64,000 nt of DNA from Reyranella humidisoli (GCF_019039055.1 NZ_JAHOPB010000001.1:3384001-3448000); one strand, 5' to 3'. Positions 9,178-18,053 are shown, numbered from the stretch's first letter. Numbers and translations: made by a program. Notes: generated from the sequence alone by a model not told the origin.

Positions 9178-9963
9178 TCAGGCCTTGATGCCGTATTTCG
9201 CAGCCCAGCCGAGACCGGCACCGGTCGTCGTCCTGGGCTTGTATTCGAGCCCGACATAGCCGTCGTAGCCAAGGCGATCGAGCACATCGAGCAGGTAGAG
9301 ATGATTGACCTCGCCGATGTCGGGCTCGTTGCGGTCGGGATTGCCGGCGATCTGCACGTGCGAAGTGATGGGGAACAGGCGTTCCATCCGCTTCTGCAGG
9401 TCACCCTCGGTCACCTGCAGGTGATAGAGGTCGAGCTGCAGGCGCAGGTGCGGCGCGCCGACCTCGTCGATGATCGCCTTCACCTGGTCGGTCGTGTTGG
9501 TGAAGTAGCCCGGAATGTCGCGATGGTTGATCGGCTCCAGCACGATGGTGATGCCGGTCTTGGCCGTGCGGTCGCAGATCTTCTTCAGGTTCGAAATGAA
9601 GGTGCGGTGCATCGCCTTCACGTCGGCACCGGGCGCGATCATGCCCGACATGACATGCAGCGTCCGGCACTCCAGCACCTGGGCGTACTCCAGCGCCTTG
9701 TCGATGGCGGCCTCGAACTCGGCCTCGCGGCCGGGCAGTGCAGCGAGGCCACGCTCGCCCTTGCTGGCGTCGCCCGGCGGCAGGTTGAACAGCGCCTGCG
9801 TCAGCTTGTGCTTCTTCAGCTCGGCGGCGATCTCGGCGGCGGGCGCCTCGTAGGGAAACAGGATCTCAACGGCCTTGAAGCCGTGCGCGGCGGCGGCGCC
9901 GAAGCGTTGCAGGAACGGCACTTCCTGGTAGATCCAGGACAGATTGGCGGCGAGCTTGGGCAT
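9178..9963 (-). CDS. otnI: Hydroxypyruvate isomerase family, probable 2-oxo-tetronate isomerase
   Basis: A 261-residue TIM-barrel isomerase of the Hyi/OtnI family. Recognisable pieces are the start MPKLAANLSWIYQEVPFLQR, GFKAVEILFPYE, the metal-ligand regions LEPINHRDIPGYF and LQLDLYHLQVTEGDL, and HVQIAGNPDRNEPDIGEV near the C-terminus. The family interconverts hydroxypyruvate with tartronate semialdehyde or 2-oxo- with 3-oxo-tetronate. The second role is preferred because otnC and otnK are immediate upstream neighbours in the same transcription direction. The ATG chosen begins the conserved N-terminus; longer in-frame extensions overlap otnC and are not supported. Confidence 0.82.
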   Translation of the reverse strand: MPKLAANLSWIYQEVPFLQRFGAAAAHGFKAVEILFPYEAPAAEIAAELKKHKLTQALFNLPPGDASKGERGLAALPGREAEFEAAIDKALEYAQVLECRTLHVMSGMIAPGADVKAMHRTFISNLKKICDRTAKTGITIVLEPINHRDIPGYFTNTTDQVKAIIDEVGAPHLRLQLDLYHLQVTEGDLQKRMERLFPITSHVQIAGNPDRNEPDIGEVNHLYLLDVLDRLGYDGYVGLEYKPRTTTGAGLGWAAKYGIKA

Positions 9964-9976
9964 GCTTCTTGTCCGA

Positions 9977-10624
9977 TCAGGAAGGGTAGGCTTCTTCGAC
10001 GTCGCGCACTTCAGCATCCGACAGGATGCGAGGCTTGAATCCCTGCAGCAGCAGGTGGAGCTTGGCCGTCTCCTCGAGTTCCTCGATCGAGGCGGAGGCG
10101 GCCGACAGCGACGTTCCCGCGACCACCGGGCCATGGTTGGCCAGCAGCACCGCGCGATGGCCCTTGGCATAATCGCGGATGGCATCGGCAAGCTTCGGGT
10201 CGCCCGGCTTGAAGTAGGGGACCAGCGGCAGCTTGCCGACCCTCATCACGAAGTAGGGCGTGATCGGCGGCAGCGTCGTCTCGGCATTGTGGTGGCACGA
10301 CGGATCGAGGCAGGAGATCGCCACGGCGTGCGTGCAATGAAGGTGCACGATGGCTCCGTCCTTCGGCCGCACGTCGTAGACCGAGCGATGCAGCAGCGCT
10401 TCCTTGGTCGGCGGATCGCCCGCAACATGCTTGCCGGATAGATCGATCTTGGAGAGCTGGCCGGGCTCGAGTTCGCCCAGCGACGAGTTGGTCGGCGTCA
10501 TCAGCCAGCCATCGGCCACGCGAGCGCTGATGTTGCCGGAGGTGCCGGGGCAGAGGCCGCGCGCGGCGAGCTTGGCGCCCAGCGCGCAGATCTGCTCGCG
10601 CATCTTGGTTTCTGCGGTACTCAT
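9977..10624 (-). CDS. otnC: Class II aldolase family, 3-oxo-tetronate 4-phosphate decarboxylase-like
   Basis: A 215-residue class II aldolase/adducin-fold protein. It shows the substrate-phosphate loop GTSGNISAR, the zinc-ligand pair in IVHLHCTHAVA and a further histidine in LLANHGPVV. In the OtnC branch the enzyme decarboxylates and cleaves 3-oxo-tetronate 4-phosphate to dihydroxyacetone phosphate and CO2. The ATG overlaps the otnK stop as ATGA, so the kinase and the decarboxylase are translationally coupled, in keeping with consecutive steps. An N-terminal extension back to 10720 is possible in frame but lies inside otnK and has no family support. Confidence 0.85.
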   Translation of the reverse strand: MSTAETKMREQICALGAKLAARGLCPGTSGNISARVADGWLMTPTNSSLGELEPGQLSKIDLSGKHVAGDPPTKEALLHRSVYDVRPKDGAIVHLHCTHAVAISCLDPSCHHNAETTLPPITPYFVMRVGKLPLVPYFKPGDPKLADAIRDYAKGHRAVLLANHGPVVAGTSLSAASASIEELEETAKLHLLLQGFKPRILSDAEVRDVEEAYPS

Positions 10625-11877
10625 AATTTGTCGAATGCCTTGGTGAAGAAATCGGGCGCGCCGAAATTGCCGGACTTCAGCGCAAGCAGGATCGGCTTGG
10701 CGCCGACCGAAGCTGTCCACGGCACGCCGGGATCGATCTCGGGGCCGATGCGGAGCGCCGTGACGTCGAGCGCACTCACGACGGCGCCCGAGGTTTCGCC
10801 GCCCGCGACGACGAGCCGGCCGACGCCGGCGGCGACGAGGCCGCGCGCAAGCGCCGCCATCGTCCTTTCGATGGCCTGGCTCGACTTCTCGACACCGTAC
10901 TTGGCCTGCAGCGCCTTCACCACCTCGGGCTTGTCGCTGGCCGACAAAAGTATAGGGCCGTTGCCCAGCTTGCCTTTGGTCCAGTCCAGCGCCTTGCCGG
11001 CGACGTCCTCGCCGCGGCAGATCGCATCCGTGTCGAGGGCCATGTGCGCGCCCTTGAAGGCGGCGATCTGGCCGAGCGTGGCGGCGGAGCAGGAGCCGGC
11101 CAGTACAGCCGCCGCGCCCTCGATCTTCGGCAGCGTATCGGCGCCCGAGCGATGGGCCATCAGGCCGCGCCGGCGATAGGCGGCAGGCAGGCCGAGCGCC
11201 ACGCCGGAGCCGCCCGTGACCAGCATGTCGTCGCCGATCGCCTCGCCGATGATGCCGAGGTCGGTGTCGGCCACGGCATCGACCACGACATGGCGCACAC
11301 CGTCGGCGGCGAGCCTGTCGAGCGATTCGCGCAAGACGGCCGAACCGGACTGGACCTGCTTCAGCGCCACGAGCCCGACCTTGTGCGGCGTCTGCCGCGC
11401 CAGCACGCGCACCAGGCTGGCGTCCGTCATCGGGGTCAGCGGATGGTGCTTCATGTGCGAGTCGGACAGGAGCACGTCGCCGACGAAGAGATGGCCAAAG
11501 AAGATCGTGCGGCCGTTCACCGGGAAGGCCGGGCAGTAGATCGCCTGCTTCGCCTTCAGCGCATCGAGCAGCGCGTCGCCCACGGGGCCGATATTTCCGG
11601 CGTCGGTCGAGTCGAAGGTCGAGCAGTATTTGAAGAAGAAGCGCACGCAGCCTGCTGCCTGCAGCGCCTTCAGCGCGTCGAGCGACTGGGCGATCGCATC
11701 TGCAGCAGCGATCGAGCGGGTCTTGAGCGCGACGACGACGGCATCGACGTCGTCGGGGATGGTGCCCTTCGCCGGCACGCCGATTGTCTGGATCGTGCGC
11801 ATGCCGCCTTTAACGAGCATGCCCGCGATGTCGGTTGCGCCGGTAAAATCGTCGGCGATCACTCCAAGAATGGCCAT
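10621..11877 (-). CDS. otnK: Four-carbon acid sugar kinase (3-oxo-tetronate kinase)
   Basis: A 418-residue member of the DUF1537/four-carbon acid sugar kinase family. The N-terminal domain begins with MAILGVIADDFTGATDIAGML, the hallmark substrate-binding motif (ADDxTGA); the C-terminal nucleotide domain has VVAGGETSGAVV (about residues 357-368) and a final PGVPWTASVG-type segment. Known members phosphorylate 3-oxo-tetronate at C4 using ATP. The gene is the first of the otnK-otnC-otnI-ltnD block and follows the GFA gene by ten bases. No regulator or transporter is attached, so inducer control is not visible. Confidence 0.9.
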   Translation of the reverse strand: MAILGVIADDFTGATDIAGMLVKGGMRTIQTIGVPAKGTIPDDVDAVVVALKTRSIAAADAIAQSLDALKALQAAGCVRFFFKYCSTFDSTDAGNIGPVGDALLDALKAKQAIYCPAFPVNGRTIFFGHLFVGDVLLSDSHMKHHPLTPMTDASLVRVLARQTPHKVGLVALKQVQSGSAVLRESLDRLAADGVRHVVVDAVADTDLGIIGEAIGDDMLVTGGSGVALGLPAAYRRRGLMAHRSGADTLPKIEGAAAVLAGSCSAATLGQIAAFKGAHMALDTDAICRGEDVAGKALDWTKGKLGNGPILLSASDKPEVVKALQAKYGVEKSSQAIERTMAALARGLVAAGVGRLVVAGGETSGAVVSALDVTALRIGPEIDPGVPWTASVGAKPILLALKSGNFGAPDFFTKAFDKL

Positions 11878-11886
11878 GGGACGACG

Positions 11887-12306
11887 TTAGGCGATGACGG
11901 TCGCTGGCATCCAGAACTTTCGGCGCCGGGAGCGCCGCCGCGTCACGTCTTCGCCGTCATAGTGGTGCAACGGCGGTGCAACATCGAAGGTGTTGCGGAT
12001 GTCGAGGGAGTTGACGTTGACGATGCCGATGGCGCCGTTCTCCTCCGGCATCACCGCGCCGACATAGGTGCCGCAACGGGCGCAGAGCAGGTAGTCGGTG
12101 ATGCCGAGGCCGAAGCGGTAGCGGGAGAGCGCGCCCGGTGCGGCTCGAAACTCGACGGCACCGCCGGGATCGCCCATCGTGCGCGCGCCGTGGCGGCGGC
12201 AGAAGCTGCAGGCGCAACGGCCGACCCGCATCTCCTCGGGCTTCTTTTCCGAAGTGAGGGTGAAGGTGACGCCGCCGCAGTGGCATGAACCGGGATAGGT
12301 CGTCAT
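11887..12306 (-). CDS. GFA-family zinc protein
   Basis: A 139-residue protein of the glutathione-dependent formaldehyde-activating (GFA/CENP-V) fold. The zinc-binding cysteines are visible as SCHCGGVTF near the N-terminus, RCACSFCRRHG around residue 30-40 and LLCARCGTYVG around residue 74-84. Members bind two zinc ions; most have no proven reaction and many are not formaldehyde enzymes. It is coupled by ATGA overlap to the upstream glycerate kinase gene and is followed by otnK, so it may serve a reactive-aldehyde step or be a passenger in the operon. That link is inference only. Confidence 0.85.
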   Translation of the reverse strand: MTTYPGSCHCGGVTFTLTSEKKPEEMRVGRCACSFCRRHGARTMGDPGGAVEFRAAPGALSRYRFGLGITDYLLCARCGTYVGAVMPEENGAIGIVNVNSLDIRNTFDVAPPLHHYDGEDVTRRRSRRRKFWMPATVIA

Positions 12307-13580
12307 GGTGCGATCAAGGTGACCCTGAAATCGTTGACGTTGGTCCGCGTCGGCCCGGTGATCAGGCTGTCGCCCAGCATCTCGAAGAAGCCGTGCCCGT
12401 CATTGTCGTCGAGCATGGACTGCGGATCGCGACCCTTGGCGCGCGCGCGGACGAGCGTGTCGGGGGTGAAGACCGCGCCGGCAATGTCCTCCGCCCCGTC
12501 GACGCCGTCGGTGTCGGCCGACAGGCCCCAGATGCCGGAGGCGCCGTTCGCGGCAATCGCTTGGGCCAGCAGATATTCGACGTTGCGGCCGCCGCGGCCC
12601 TTGCCGCGCACCGTGACGGTGGTCTCGCCGCCGGACAGGATCGCCACCGGCTTGCCGCCGCGCTTCGCTCTTTCGATGGCCTGCCGCGCATGCTCCGCGC
12701 CCAGCTCGCGCGCCTCGCCTTCGAGATTGTCGCCCAGCATGACGACTTCCACGCCGCGTTCCCTGGCGACGGCGGCGGCAGCTTCGAGCGAGCGCCTGGG
12801 CGTCGCCACCATGATCGTCTCGACATTGGCGAGACGCGGATCGCCGGGCTTCGGCGTCTCCTCGATGCGGCCGGCGGCGCCTTCCTGCAGATGCCTGAGC
12901 ACCGCGGCCGGCGGGTCGATCCTGTACTTCGCCAGCACGGCGAGTGCGTCGGCGAAAGTCGTCTTGTCGGCAACGGTCGGTCCGGAGCCGATCACGCCGG
13001 GATCGTCGTTCGGCACATCGGAAATCAGCCAGGAGAGAACGCGCGCCGGCTGGGCGGCGATGGCGAGCCGGCCGCCCTTGATCGCCGAGAGATGCTTCCG
13101 CACCGTGTTCATCTCGACGATGTTGGCGCCGGACTTCAGCAGGGCGCGATTGACCTCCTGCTTGTCGTTCAAGGTGAGGCCTTCCGCCGGCAGGGCGAGA
13201 AGGGCCGAGGCACCGCCGGAGATCAGGCAGAGCAGGAGATCGTCGGCGCTCAGCCCCTGCACGCGCTCGTAGATGCGGCCGGCCGTCTCGCGCCCCTTGT
13301 CGTCGGGCACGGGATGCGCGGCCTCGACGATTTCGATGCGCTTGCAGGTCTCGCCATAGCCGTAGCGCGTGACGACCAATCCTTCGAGCGGATGCGGCCA
13401 CTGATCCTCGACCGCGCGCGCCATGGCGGCGCTGGCCTTGCCGGCGCCGATGACGATCGTGCGTCCCTTCGGCGGCTGCAGCTTTGCGATGTATGGGGCG
13501 AGACAGGTCGCGGGACGAGCGGCGGCGAGGGCGGCATCGAAGAGGGCGCGCAGCAGGGCGCGGGCGTCGGCGTCTTTCAT
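12303..13580 (-). CDS. gckA: Glycerate 2-kinase (MOFRL type)
   Basis: A 425-residue glycerate kinase of the GckA/TtuD class that phosphorylates D-glycerate to 2-phosphoglycerate. Visible are an N-terminal domain with VIGAGKASAAMARAVE and LCLISGGASALLALP, and the C-terminal MOFRL domain with LSGGETTVTVRGKGRGGRNVE and LSADTDGVDGAED. The gene is the first in the reverse-strand series and overlaps the GFA gene by four bases. With hydroxypyruvate isomerase-like and dehydrogenase-like neighbours plus pyk it resembles the ttuD-pyk type glyoxylate/glycerate operons of rhizobia, here mixed with tetronate genes. Confidence 0.93.
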   Translation of the reverse strand: MKDADARALLRALFDAALAAARPATCLAPYIAKLQPPKGRTIVIGAGKASAAMARAVEDQWPHPLEGLVVTRYGYGETCKRIEIVEAAHPVPDDKGRETAGRIYERVQGLSADDLLLCLISGGASALLALPAEGLTLNDKQEVNRALLKSGANIVEMNTVRKHLSAIKGGRLAIAAQPARVLSWLISDVPNDDPGVIGSGPTVADKTTFADALAVLAKYRIDPPAAVLRHLQEGAAGRIEETPKPGDPRLANVETIMVATPRRSLEAAAAVARERGVEVVMLGDNLEGEARELGAEHARQAIERAKRGGKPVAILSGGETTVTVRGKGRGGRNVEYLLAQAIAANGASGIWGLSADTDGVDGAEDIAGAVFTPDTLVRARAKGRDPQSMLDDNDGHGFFEMLGDSLITGPTRTNVNDFRVTLIAP

Positions 13581-13609
13581 TTGCCTGATCTTCGCACTAT
13601 AGGGGCGCG

Positions 13610-14377
13610 ATGCAACCGTTGCTCCGGCCGGGCGATCCGCCGCCGTTTTCCGTCTTCAACGAGCAGGGCAAGGCGCCGCTGTTGCTGCTTTGCGATCATG
13701 CCAGCAAGGCCGTGCCGCAGGCATTGGGCGATCTGGGGATTCCGGCGAGCGAGCTGGCGCGTCACATCGGCTGGGACATCGGCGGACTCGATGCGGCAAT
13801 CGAACTGGCCAAGGCACTCGACGCACCACTGGTCTCATCCGGTTATTCCCGCTTGGTGATCGACTGCAATCGTTGGCCGGGCGGCGAGGGCTCGACGCCC
13901 GAGGTCAGCGACAGGACCGTCGTGCCCGCCAACAAGGGTCTGACGAAGGAGCAGGTCGATGCCCGCGCCGAGGCCTGCTTCTGGCCCTACCATCGCGAGG
14001 TCGACCGGCTGCTCGACGCGATGAGCGAGGGCGGCCGGCAGGTCTGCATGCTGGTGATGCACAGTTTCACGCCGTCGATGAACGATTTCGACCGTCCGTG
14101 GCATGTCGGCGTGCTGTGGAACGACGATCCGCGCCTGCCCGAGCCACTGCTCGCCGAATTGCGGCGCGACGAGTCCCTCGTGGTCGGGGACAACGAACCC
14201 TATTCGGCGCGCGACCCTTACGAATACACGCTGACCGCCCATGCACAGCCGCGCGCGCTGCCGCATTGCTCGCTGGAAGTCCGTCAGGACCTCATCGGTA
14301 CGACGGAAGAGGCGCAGGCCTGGGGACGACGTCTGGCCCCGGCGATTTCCTCGGCTGTTCGAAAGGCGCTGTCATGA
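13610..14377 (+). CDS. N-formylglutamate amidohydrolase family protein
   Basis: A 255-residue protein with the N-formylglutamate amidohydrolase fold. Conserved segments are LLLCDHASKAVP near the N-terminus, HIGWDIGGLDAAI, VIDCNRWPG, and the later VMHSFTP and EVRQDLI motifs. Characterised members remove formyl groups from N-formylglutamate in histidine breakdown, but many alphaproteobacterial copies lie outside hut operons, as here, and their substrate is not known. It is transcribed divergently from gckA with only 29 bases between the starts, so promoter elements must be packed tightly. Its stop overlaps the start of the next gene (ATGA). Confidence 0.88.
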   Translation: MQPLLRPGDPPPFSVFNEQGKAPLLLLCDHASKAVPQALGDLGIPASELARHIGWDIGGLDAAIELAKALDAPLVSSGYSRLVIDCNRWPGGEGSTPEVSDRTVVPANKGLTKEQVDARAEACFWPYHREVDRLLDAMSEGGRQVCMLVMHSFTPSMNDFDRPWHVGVLWNDDPRLPEPLLAELRRDESLVVGDNEPYSARDPYEYTLTAHAQPRALPHCSLEVRQDLIGTTEEAQAWGRRLAPAISSAVRKALS

Positions 14378-15039
14378 AATGTACCGAACTCTCCGAGGCG
14401 CCGCACGATCTGGTCCGCCGTCATCTTGCCGAGGCGGCCAATGGCTGGAGCGTGGGGACCTGGGGCGCGATCGGCGAGTTCCAGTATGACGAGGGCGAGC
14501 CCGGTCTCGTCGTCGATGCGGATGCGTTGTCGGTGTCGAGCCGGCGCGGCGCCCTGCGCGTCGGCGATCTCGCCGATGTCACGCCGTTCGCCCTGATCGA
14601 CGACAATGGCCGCACCTGCGAGATCGCCTTCTGCTCGGCGCGCCCCGCGAGCGGCCGGACGGTGATCCACGCGGTCGACGCAGTGACGTTCGATCTCGGC
14701 ATCGGCGTGCCGCACATCGACATGCTGGTAAGGGTGCGCGAGGACGATGCGGAGACGCGCCGCGCGCTCGCTGCCGGCGTCGGCAAGCCGCTGCTGACGA
14801 TGGACAATCCGGCAGGTCCCGCGATCGGCAAGGCGAGCCCGACGCGGGTCTTCGCTTCAGCCTTCGCCACGCTTGAAGTCCATCAGCCGATCCCGCCGCC
14901 GGGCGGCCGTTCACCGGCCGGCCCGCACAGCCACCTGCTGCCGCATCATCTCAAGGAGGGCAGGGTTCATGCGCCGAACTCGCCGCTCCCGGCTGGTTTA
15001 TACTGCGGCCTGAGCCTATATCCCCGGACACGACTTTAG
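14374..15039 (+). CDS. Conserved protein of unknown function
   Basis: A 221-residue soluble protein that I do not recognise with certainty. The ATG overlaps the preceding amidohydrolase stop, so the two are probably one functional unit. The first two-thirds looks like an alpha/beta domain (GTWGAIGEFQYDEGEPG, VTPFALIDDNGRT, IGVPHIDMLVRV). The last 45 residues contain a proline/glycine-rich, histidine-rich loop (PPGGRSPAGPHSHLLPHHL) that could bind metal. No signal peptide or membrane helix is seen. A formylglutamate or amino-acid connection is suggested only by the gene pairing. Confidence 0.7.
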   Translation: MKCTELSEAPHDLVRRHLAEAANGWSVGTWGAIGEFQYDEGEPGLVVDADALSVSSRRGALRVGDLADVTPFALIDDNGRTCEIAFCSARPASGRTVIHAVDAVTFDLGIGVPHIDMLVRVREDDAETRRALAAGVGKPLLTMDNPAGPAIGKASPTRVFASAFATLEVHQPIPPPGGRSPAGPHSHLLPHHLKEGRVHAPNSPLPAGLYCGLSLYPRTRL

Positions 15040-15060
15040 CCCGTGGTTCAGGAGAGCATC

Positions 15061-15360
15061 ATGGACGACAAGACCCGCACCGAACTCGAGGCCGCCGCCT
15101 TCCGACGGCTGGTGTCGCACCTGCAGGAACGCACCGACGTCCAGAACATCGACCTGATGAACCTGGCCGGTTTCTGCCGGAACTGCCTGTCGCGCTGGTA
15201 TCGCGAGGAAGCGGGCAAGCAGGGCATCGAGATCGCCGATCCCAAGGCTCGCGAGATCGTCTACGGGATGCCTTACGAGGATTGGAAGGCCAGGCACCAG
15301 AAGGAAGCTTCGGGCGACCAGAAGAAGGCCTTCGACAAGGCGCACCCCAACCACGGGTAA
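15061..15360 (+). CDS. DUF1244 family protein
   Basis: A 99-residue alpha-helical protein with the family signature LMNLAGFCRNCLSRWYREEA followed by IADPKAREIVYGMPYEDWK. DUF1244 proteins are widespread in proteobacteria; the conserved cysteine pair and the pattern are family-typical but the function is unknown. The start chosen is the ATG preceded by CAGGAGAG; a GTG 18 bases upstream is less likely. It follows the unknown 221-residue gene by 21 bases. The lysine-rich C-terminus is variable in the family. Confidence 0.9.
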   Translation: MDDKTRTELEAAAFRRLVSHLQERTDVQNIDLMNLAGFCRNCLSRWYREEAGKQGIEIADPKAREIVYGMPYEDWKARHQKEASGDQKKAFDKAHPNHG

Positions 15361-15513
15361 TGCCGGCACTGCCAGCATTGCAGCGATTTCGGCGGGCTTC
15401 CCGGGCGGTTTTCCGGCCGTCCCCGTTATCCCCATCATTCATTACATCGTCGTCATTGAGCCGACCGGTCCGCTCCCCCTATGGTCCGGCGGTCGAGAGC
15501 AAGGAGTACGGAC

Positions 15514-15786
15514 ATGCCGGACGGCAGCGACATTTCCAAGAAGGTTAAGGCCGGCCCGATCTCCGCAGACCGCCTGAAGAGCTTCGTTGAGCGCATCGAG
15601 AAGCTCGAGGAAGAGCGCAAGGCCATCGGCGGCGACATCAAGGACGTCTACAGCGAGGCCAAGGGCGTCGGCTACGACGTCAAGACCATGCGCAAGATCA
15701 TCTCCCTGCGCTCTATGGATGCCGCCGACCGGGCCGAGCAGGAAACGCTGCTCGACGTCTACAAGCACGCGCTCGGGATGGTCTGA
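15514..15786 (+). CDS. gapR: GapR nucleoid-associated protein (DUF2312)
   Basis: A 90-residue helical protein matching GapR, the alphaproteobacterial factor that binds AT-rich, overtwisted DNA ahead of polymerases and helps topoisomerases. Conserved pieces are SADRLKSFVERIEKLEEERK and KDVYSEAKGVGYDVKTMRKI. An AAGGAG site sits eight bases before the ATG. The long first helix forms the coiled-coil dimer in the known structures. It stands alone between DUF1244 and a beta-propeller gene. The gene is strong taxonomic evidence for an alphaproteobacterium. Confidence 0.93.
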   Translation: MPDGSDISKKVKAGPISADRLKSFVERIEKLEEERKAIGGDIKDVYSEAKGVGYDVKTMRKIISLRSMDAADRAEQETLLDVYKHALGMV

Positions 15787-15893
15787 TATCGCGCGGCCCG
15801 AATACGGAAAATTGATTTCGCACGCGCCGGGCAGGCGCTAGGGTCCTTCACGGCACGAAGCTCCACCAAGGAGCCGGCCCTGGAGGGAATCCC

Positions 15894-17039
15894 ATGCGAA
15901 ATACCATCATCGCCGGCGTTTGCGTTGCGTTGAGTCTCGGCGCCACGCAGGCGCAGGCACAGATCGCCGTGTCCTCGAACGATCACAAGATCGTCCAGGA
16001 GAACGGCGTCAATCGCAATCTCCCCAATCCGCCGCCCGACACGGTGACGATCCTCGATCTCGGCGCCCTGCCGGTGAAGGTCGTGGGCACCGTGTCCGAC
16101 GTGCCGGGCAGCGTCGTCGGGCCGCCGCTGTCCGTCGCCATCACGCCGGACGAATCGATCGCGCTGATCGCTTCCTCCTCGAAGATCGATCCGGCCGACC
16201 CGACCAAGCTGGTGCCTGACGATCGTGTCACGGTGATCGATCTCAAGGACCGCAAGATCCTCGGGACGCTGAATACCGGTCCCGGCGCGGCCGGCATCTC
16301 CATCACCAAGGACGGCAAGCGTGCCTACGTGGCCAATCGCATGGCGGGCTCGATCTCGATCCTGTCGATCGACGGCAAGGACGTGAAGCTGGTGAAGACG
16401 GTGCCGCTCATGGATGCGAAGACGCTGCTCAGCCACATGGCCGTTTCGCCGGACGGTGCGACCGGTGTCGTGACGCGCAACGGGGACGCCAAGGTCGAGC
16501 TGATGAAGCTCGGGGGCGACAACATAACGTCGTCCTCGGTGCTCGACGTGGCGCCGCGGCCCTATGCCGTGTCGGTGACGCCGGACAGCAAGACCGCCGT
16601 CGTCGCGAGCCTCGGCGATCCCAAGGCCAACGGCATCCTCACCGTGATCGACCTCGCCACCGGCAAGATCGCCGGAACGGCCGACATCGGTCATGAGAAT
16701 CTCGAGGGCATGATGATGTCGAGCGACGGACGCTGGATCGCGGCTGTCGCGCATGCCGGCTCGACACGGCCCAAGGACGCGCCGCAGTTCAAGCCCAACG
16801 GTATGGTCGTGCTCTACAAGCTCGACGGCGCGGGCCTCACCAAGACCGGCGAGGCACCGATCGGCGGCTGGTCGCAGGGCGCCTCGTTCTCGCGCGACGG
16901 TTCGGCCATCGTCGTCCAGAACATGAACCAGAAGAACCTGCAGGTATTCAAGAACGACAATGGCAAGATCATCGACACCGGGCAGAAGATCGATGTCGGC
17001 GGTGGCGCCGCAGCCGTTAGGAGCTCGACCGACCGATGA
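15894..17039 (+). CDS. Exported YncE-like beta-propeller protein
   Basis: A 381-residue protein with a signal peptide (VALSLGATQAQAQ, probable cleavage after AQA). The mature chain consists of repeated blades with YVTN-type motifs, for example VAITPDESIALIASS, ISITKDGKRAYVANR, VSVTPDSKTAVVASL and GMMMSSDGRWIAAVA, typical of seven-bladed YncE-like propellers in the periplasm. The ligand is unknown; family members bind DNA, quinols or act in metal or cofactor pathways. The stop overlaps the start of the Bug-receptor gene as ATGA, so the two are coupled and may act together on an exported or imported compound. Confidence 0.82.
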   Translation: MRNTIIAGVCVALSLGATQAQAQIAVSSNDHKIVQENGVNRNLPNPPPDTVTILDLGALPVKVVGTVSDVPGSVVGPPLSVAITPDESIALIASSSKIDPADPTKLVPDDRVTVIDLKDRKILGTLNTGPGAAGISITKDGKRAYVANRMAGSISILSIDGKDVKLVKTVPLMDAKTLLSHMAVSPDGATGVVTRNGDAKVELMKLGGDNITSSSVLDVAPRPYAVSVTPDSKTAVVASLGDPKANGILTVIDLATGKIAGTADIGHENLEGMMMSSDGRWIAAVAHAGSTRPKDAPQFKPNGMVVLYKLDGAGLTKTGEAPIGGWSQGASFSRDGSAIVVQNMNQKNLQVFKNDNGKIIDTGQKIDVGGGAAAVRSSTDR

Positions 17040-18010
17040 TCCAGAGGCGTAGCGTACTCAGGCTGCCGCTCGCCGCCATTGCGGCGGGCGGTGTATCGGC
17101 GGCGCAGGCTCAGAGCTTCCCGTCGCAACCCGTCCATATCGTCGTGCCGTTTCCGCCCGGAGGCGGCACCGATTCGCTCGCGCGAGGGATCCAGGAGCCG
17201 CTGCAGAAGGCGCTGGGCGGCACGGTGATCGTCGACAACAAGGGCGGGGGCGGTGGCAGCATTGCGCACGAGTTCGTGGCCAAGCAGCCGGCCGACGGTC
17301 ACTGGCTGGTGGTCGGCGCCAACAACCTGCCGCTCTATCCGCATATCGTCGCGAAGCTGGGCTTCGATGCGAAGACGGCTTTCGTGCCGATCGGCTTCAT
17401 CGCCAAGCAGGAGTCTGTCCTTGTAGGCAGCCTCGACGCGCCGTGGCCAGATCTCAAGGCGATCATCGCTGCGGCCAAGGCGTCGCCGGGTTCGGTGCAG
17501 TACGGCACGGCCGGTCTCACCACGCCGATGCACCTGTCGACCGAGCAGTTCGCCATGCTGAACGGCATCAAGCTGACGCATGTGCCCTTCCGCGGCACCG
17601 GACCGCTGGTGACCGACCTGCTGGGCGGCCACATCAAGCTCGGCATGTCGAGCATCACCAGCGTGGCGCAGCAGATCGCGGCGGGGAAGCTGAAGCCCTA
17701 TGCCATGGCCTCGCTGGAGCGCTCCTCGGTGGCGCCCACTATCCCGACGTTCAAGGAACTGGGCGCCGGCGATGTCGACGGCACCATCGTCTATACGCTG
17801 CTCGCGCCCGCCGGCACGCCGCCGTCTGTTGTTGCCAAGTTGAACGAGGCTCTGAACGCCGCTGTTGCGACACCGGAGCAGAAGCAGGACCTCTCCAAGC
17901 GCGGCTTCGTCGCCATGGGCGGCACGCCGCAGCAACTCGGCGACTGGCTGAAGGTCCAGGAAGCGATCTGGGTGCCGGTGCTGCGGGCGGCGGGGATCAA
18001 GCCGGAGTAG
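17036..18010 (+). CDS. Bug/TctC-family tripartite tricarboxylate receptor
   Basis: A 324-residue periplasmic solute receptor. The N-terminus MIQRRSVLRLPLAAIAAGG contains a twin-arginine-poor but signal-like segment ending AQAQ; the mature part begins SFPSQPVHIVVPFPPGGGTD, the diagnostic start of TTT receptors, followed by DNKGGGGGSIAHEFVAK and LSTEQFAMLNGIKLTHVPFRG. These proteins bind carboxylates or small neutral ligands in a closing cleft. No TctA/TctB membrane genes are nearby, so it is an orphan receptor, a common situation in bacteria rich in Bug proteins. It is coupled to the upstream beta-propeller gene. Confidence 0.92.
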   Translation: MIQRRSVLRLPLAAIAAGGVSAAQAQSFPSQPVHIVVPFPPGGGTDSLARGIQEPLQKALGGTVIVDNKGGGGGSIAHEFVAKQPADGHWLVVGANNLPLYPHIVAKLGFDAKTAFVPIGFIAKQESVLVGSLDAPWPDLKAIIAAAKASPGSVQYGTAGLTTPMHLSTEQFAMLNGIKLTHVPFRGTGPLVTDLLGGHIKLGMSSITSVAQQIAAGKLKPYAMASLERSSVAPTIPTFKELGAGDVDGTIVYTLLAPAGTPPSVVAKLNEALNAAVATPEQKQDLSKRGFVAMGGTPQQLGDWLKVQEAIWVPVLRAAGIKPE

Positions 18011-18053
18011 GCGGGCCCCGCTCCGGATGGCGCCAGCACGATCCGGAAGTGGC

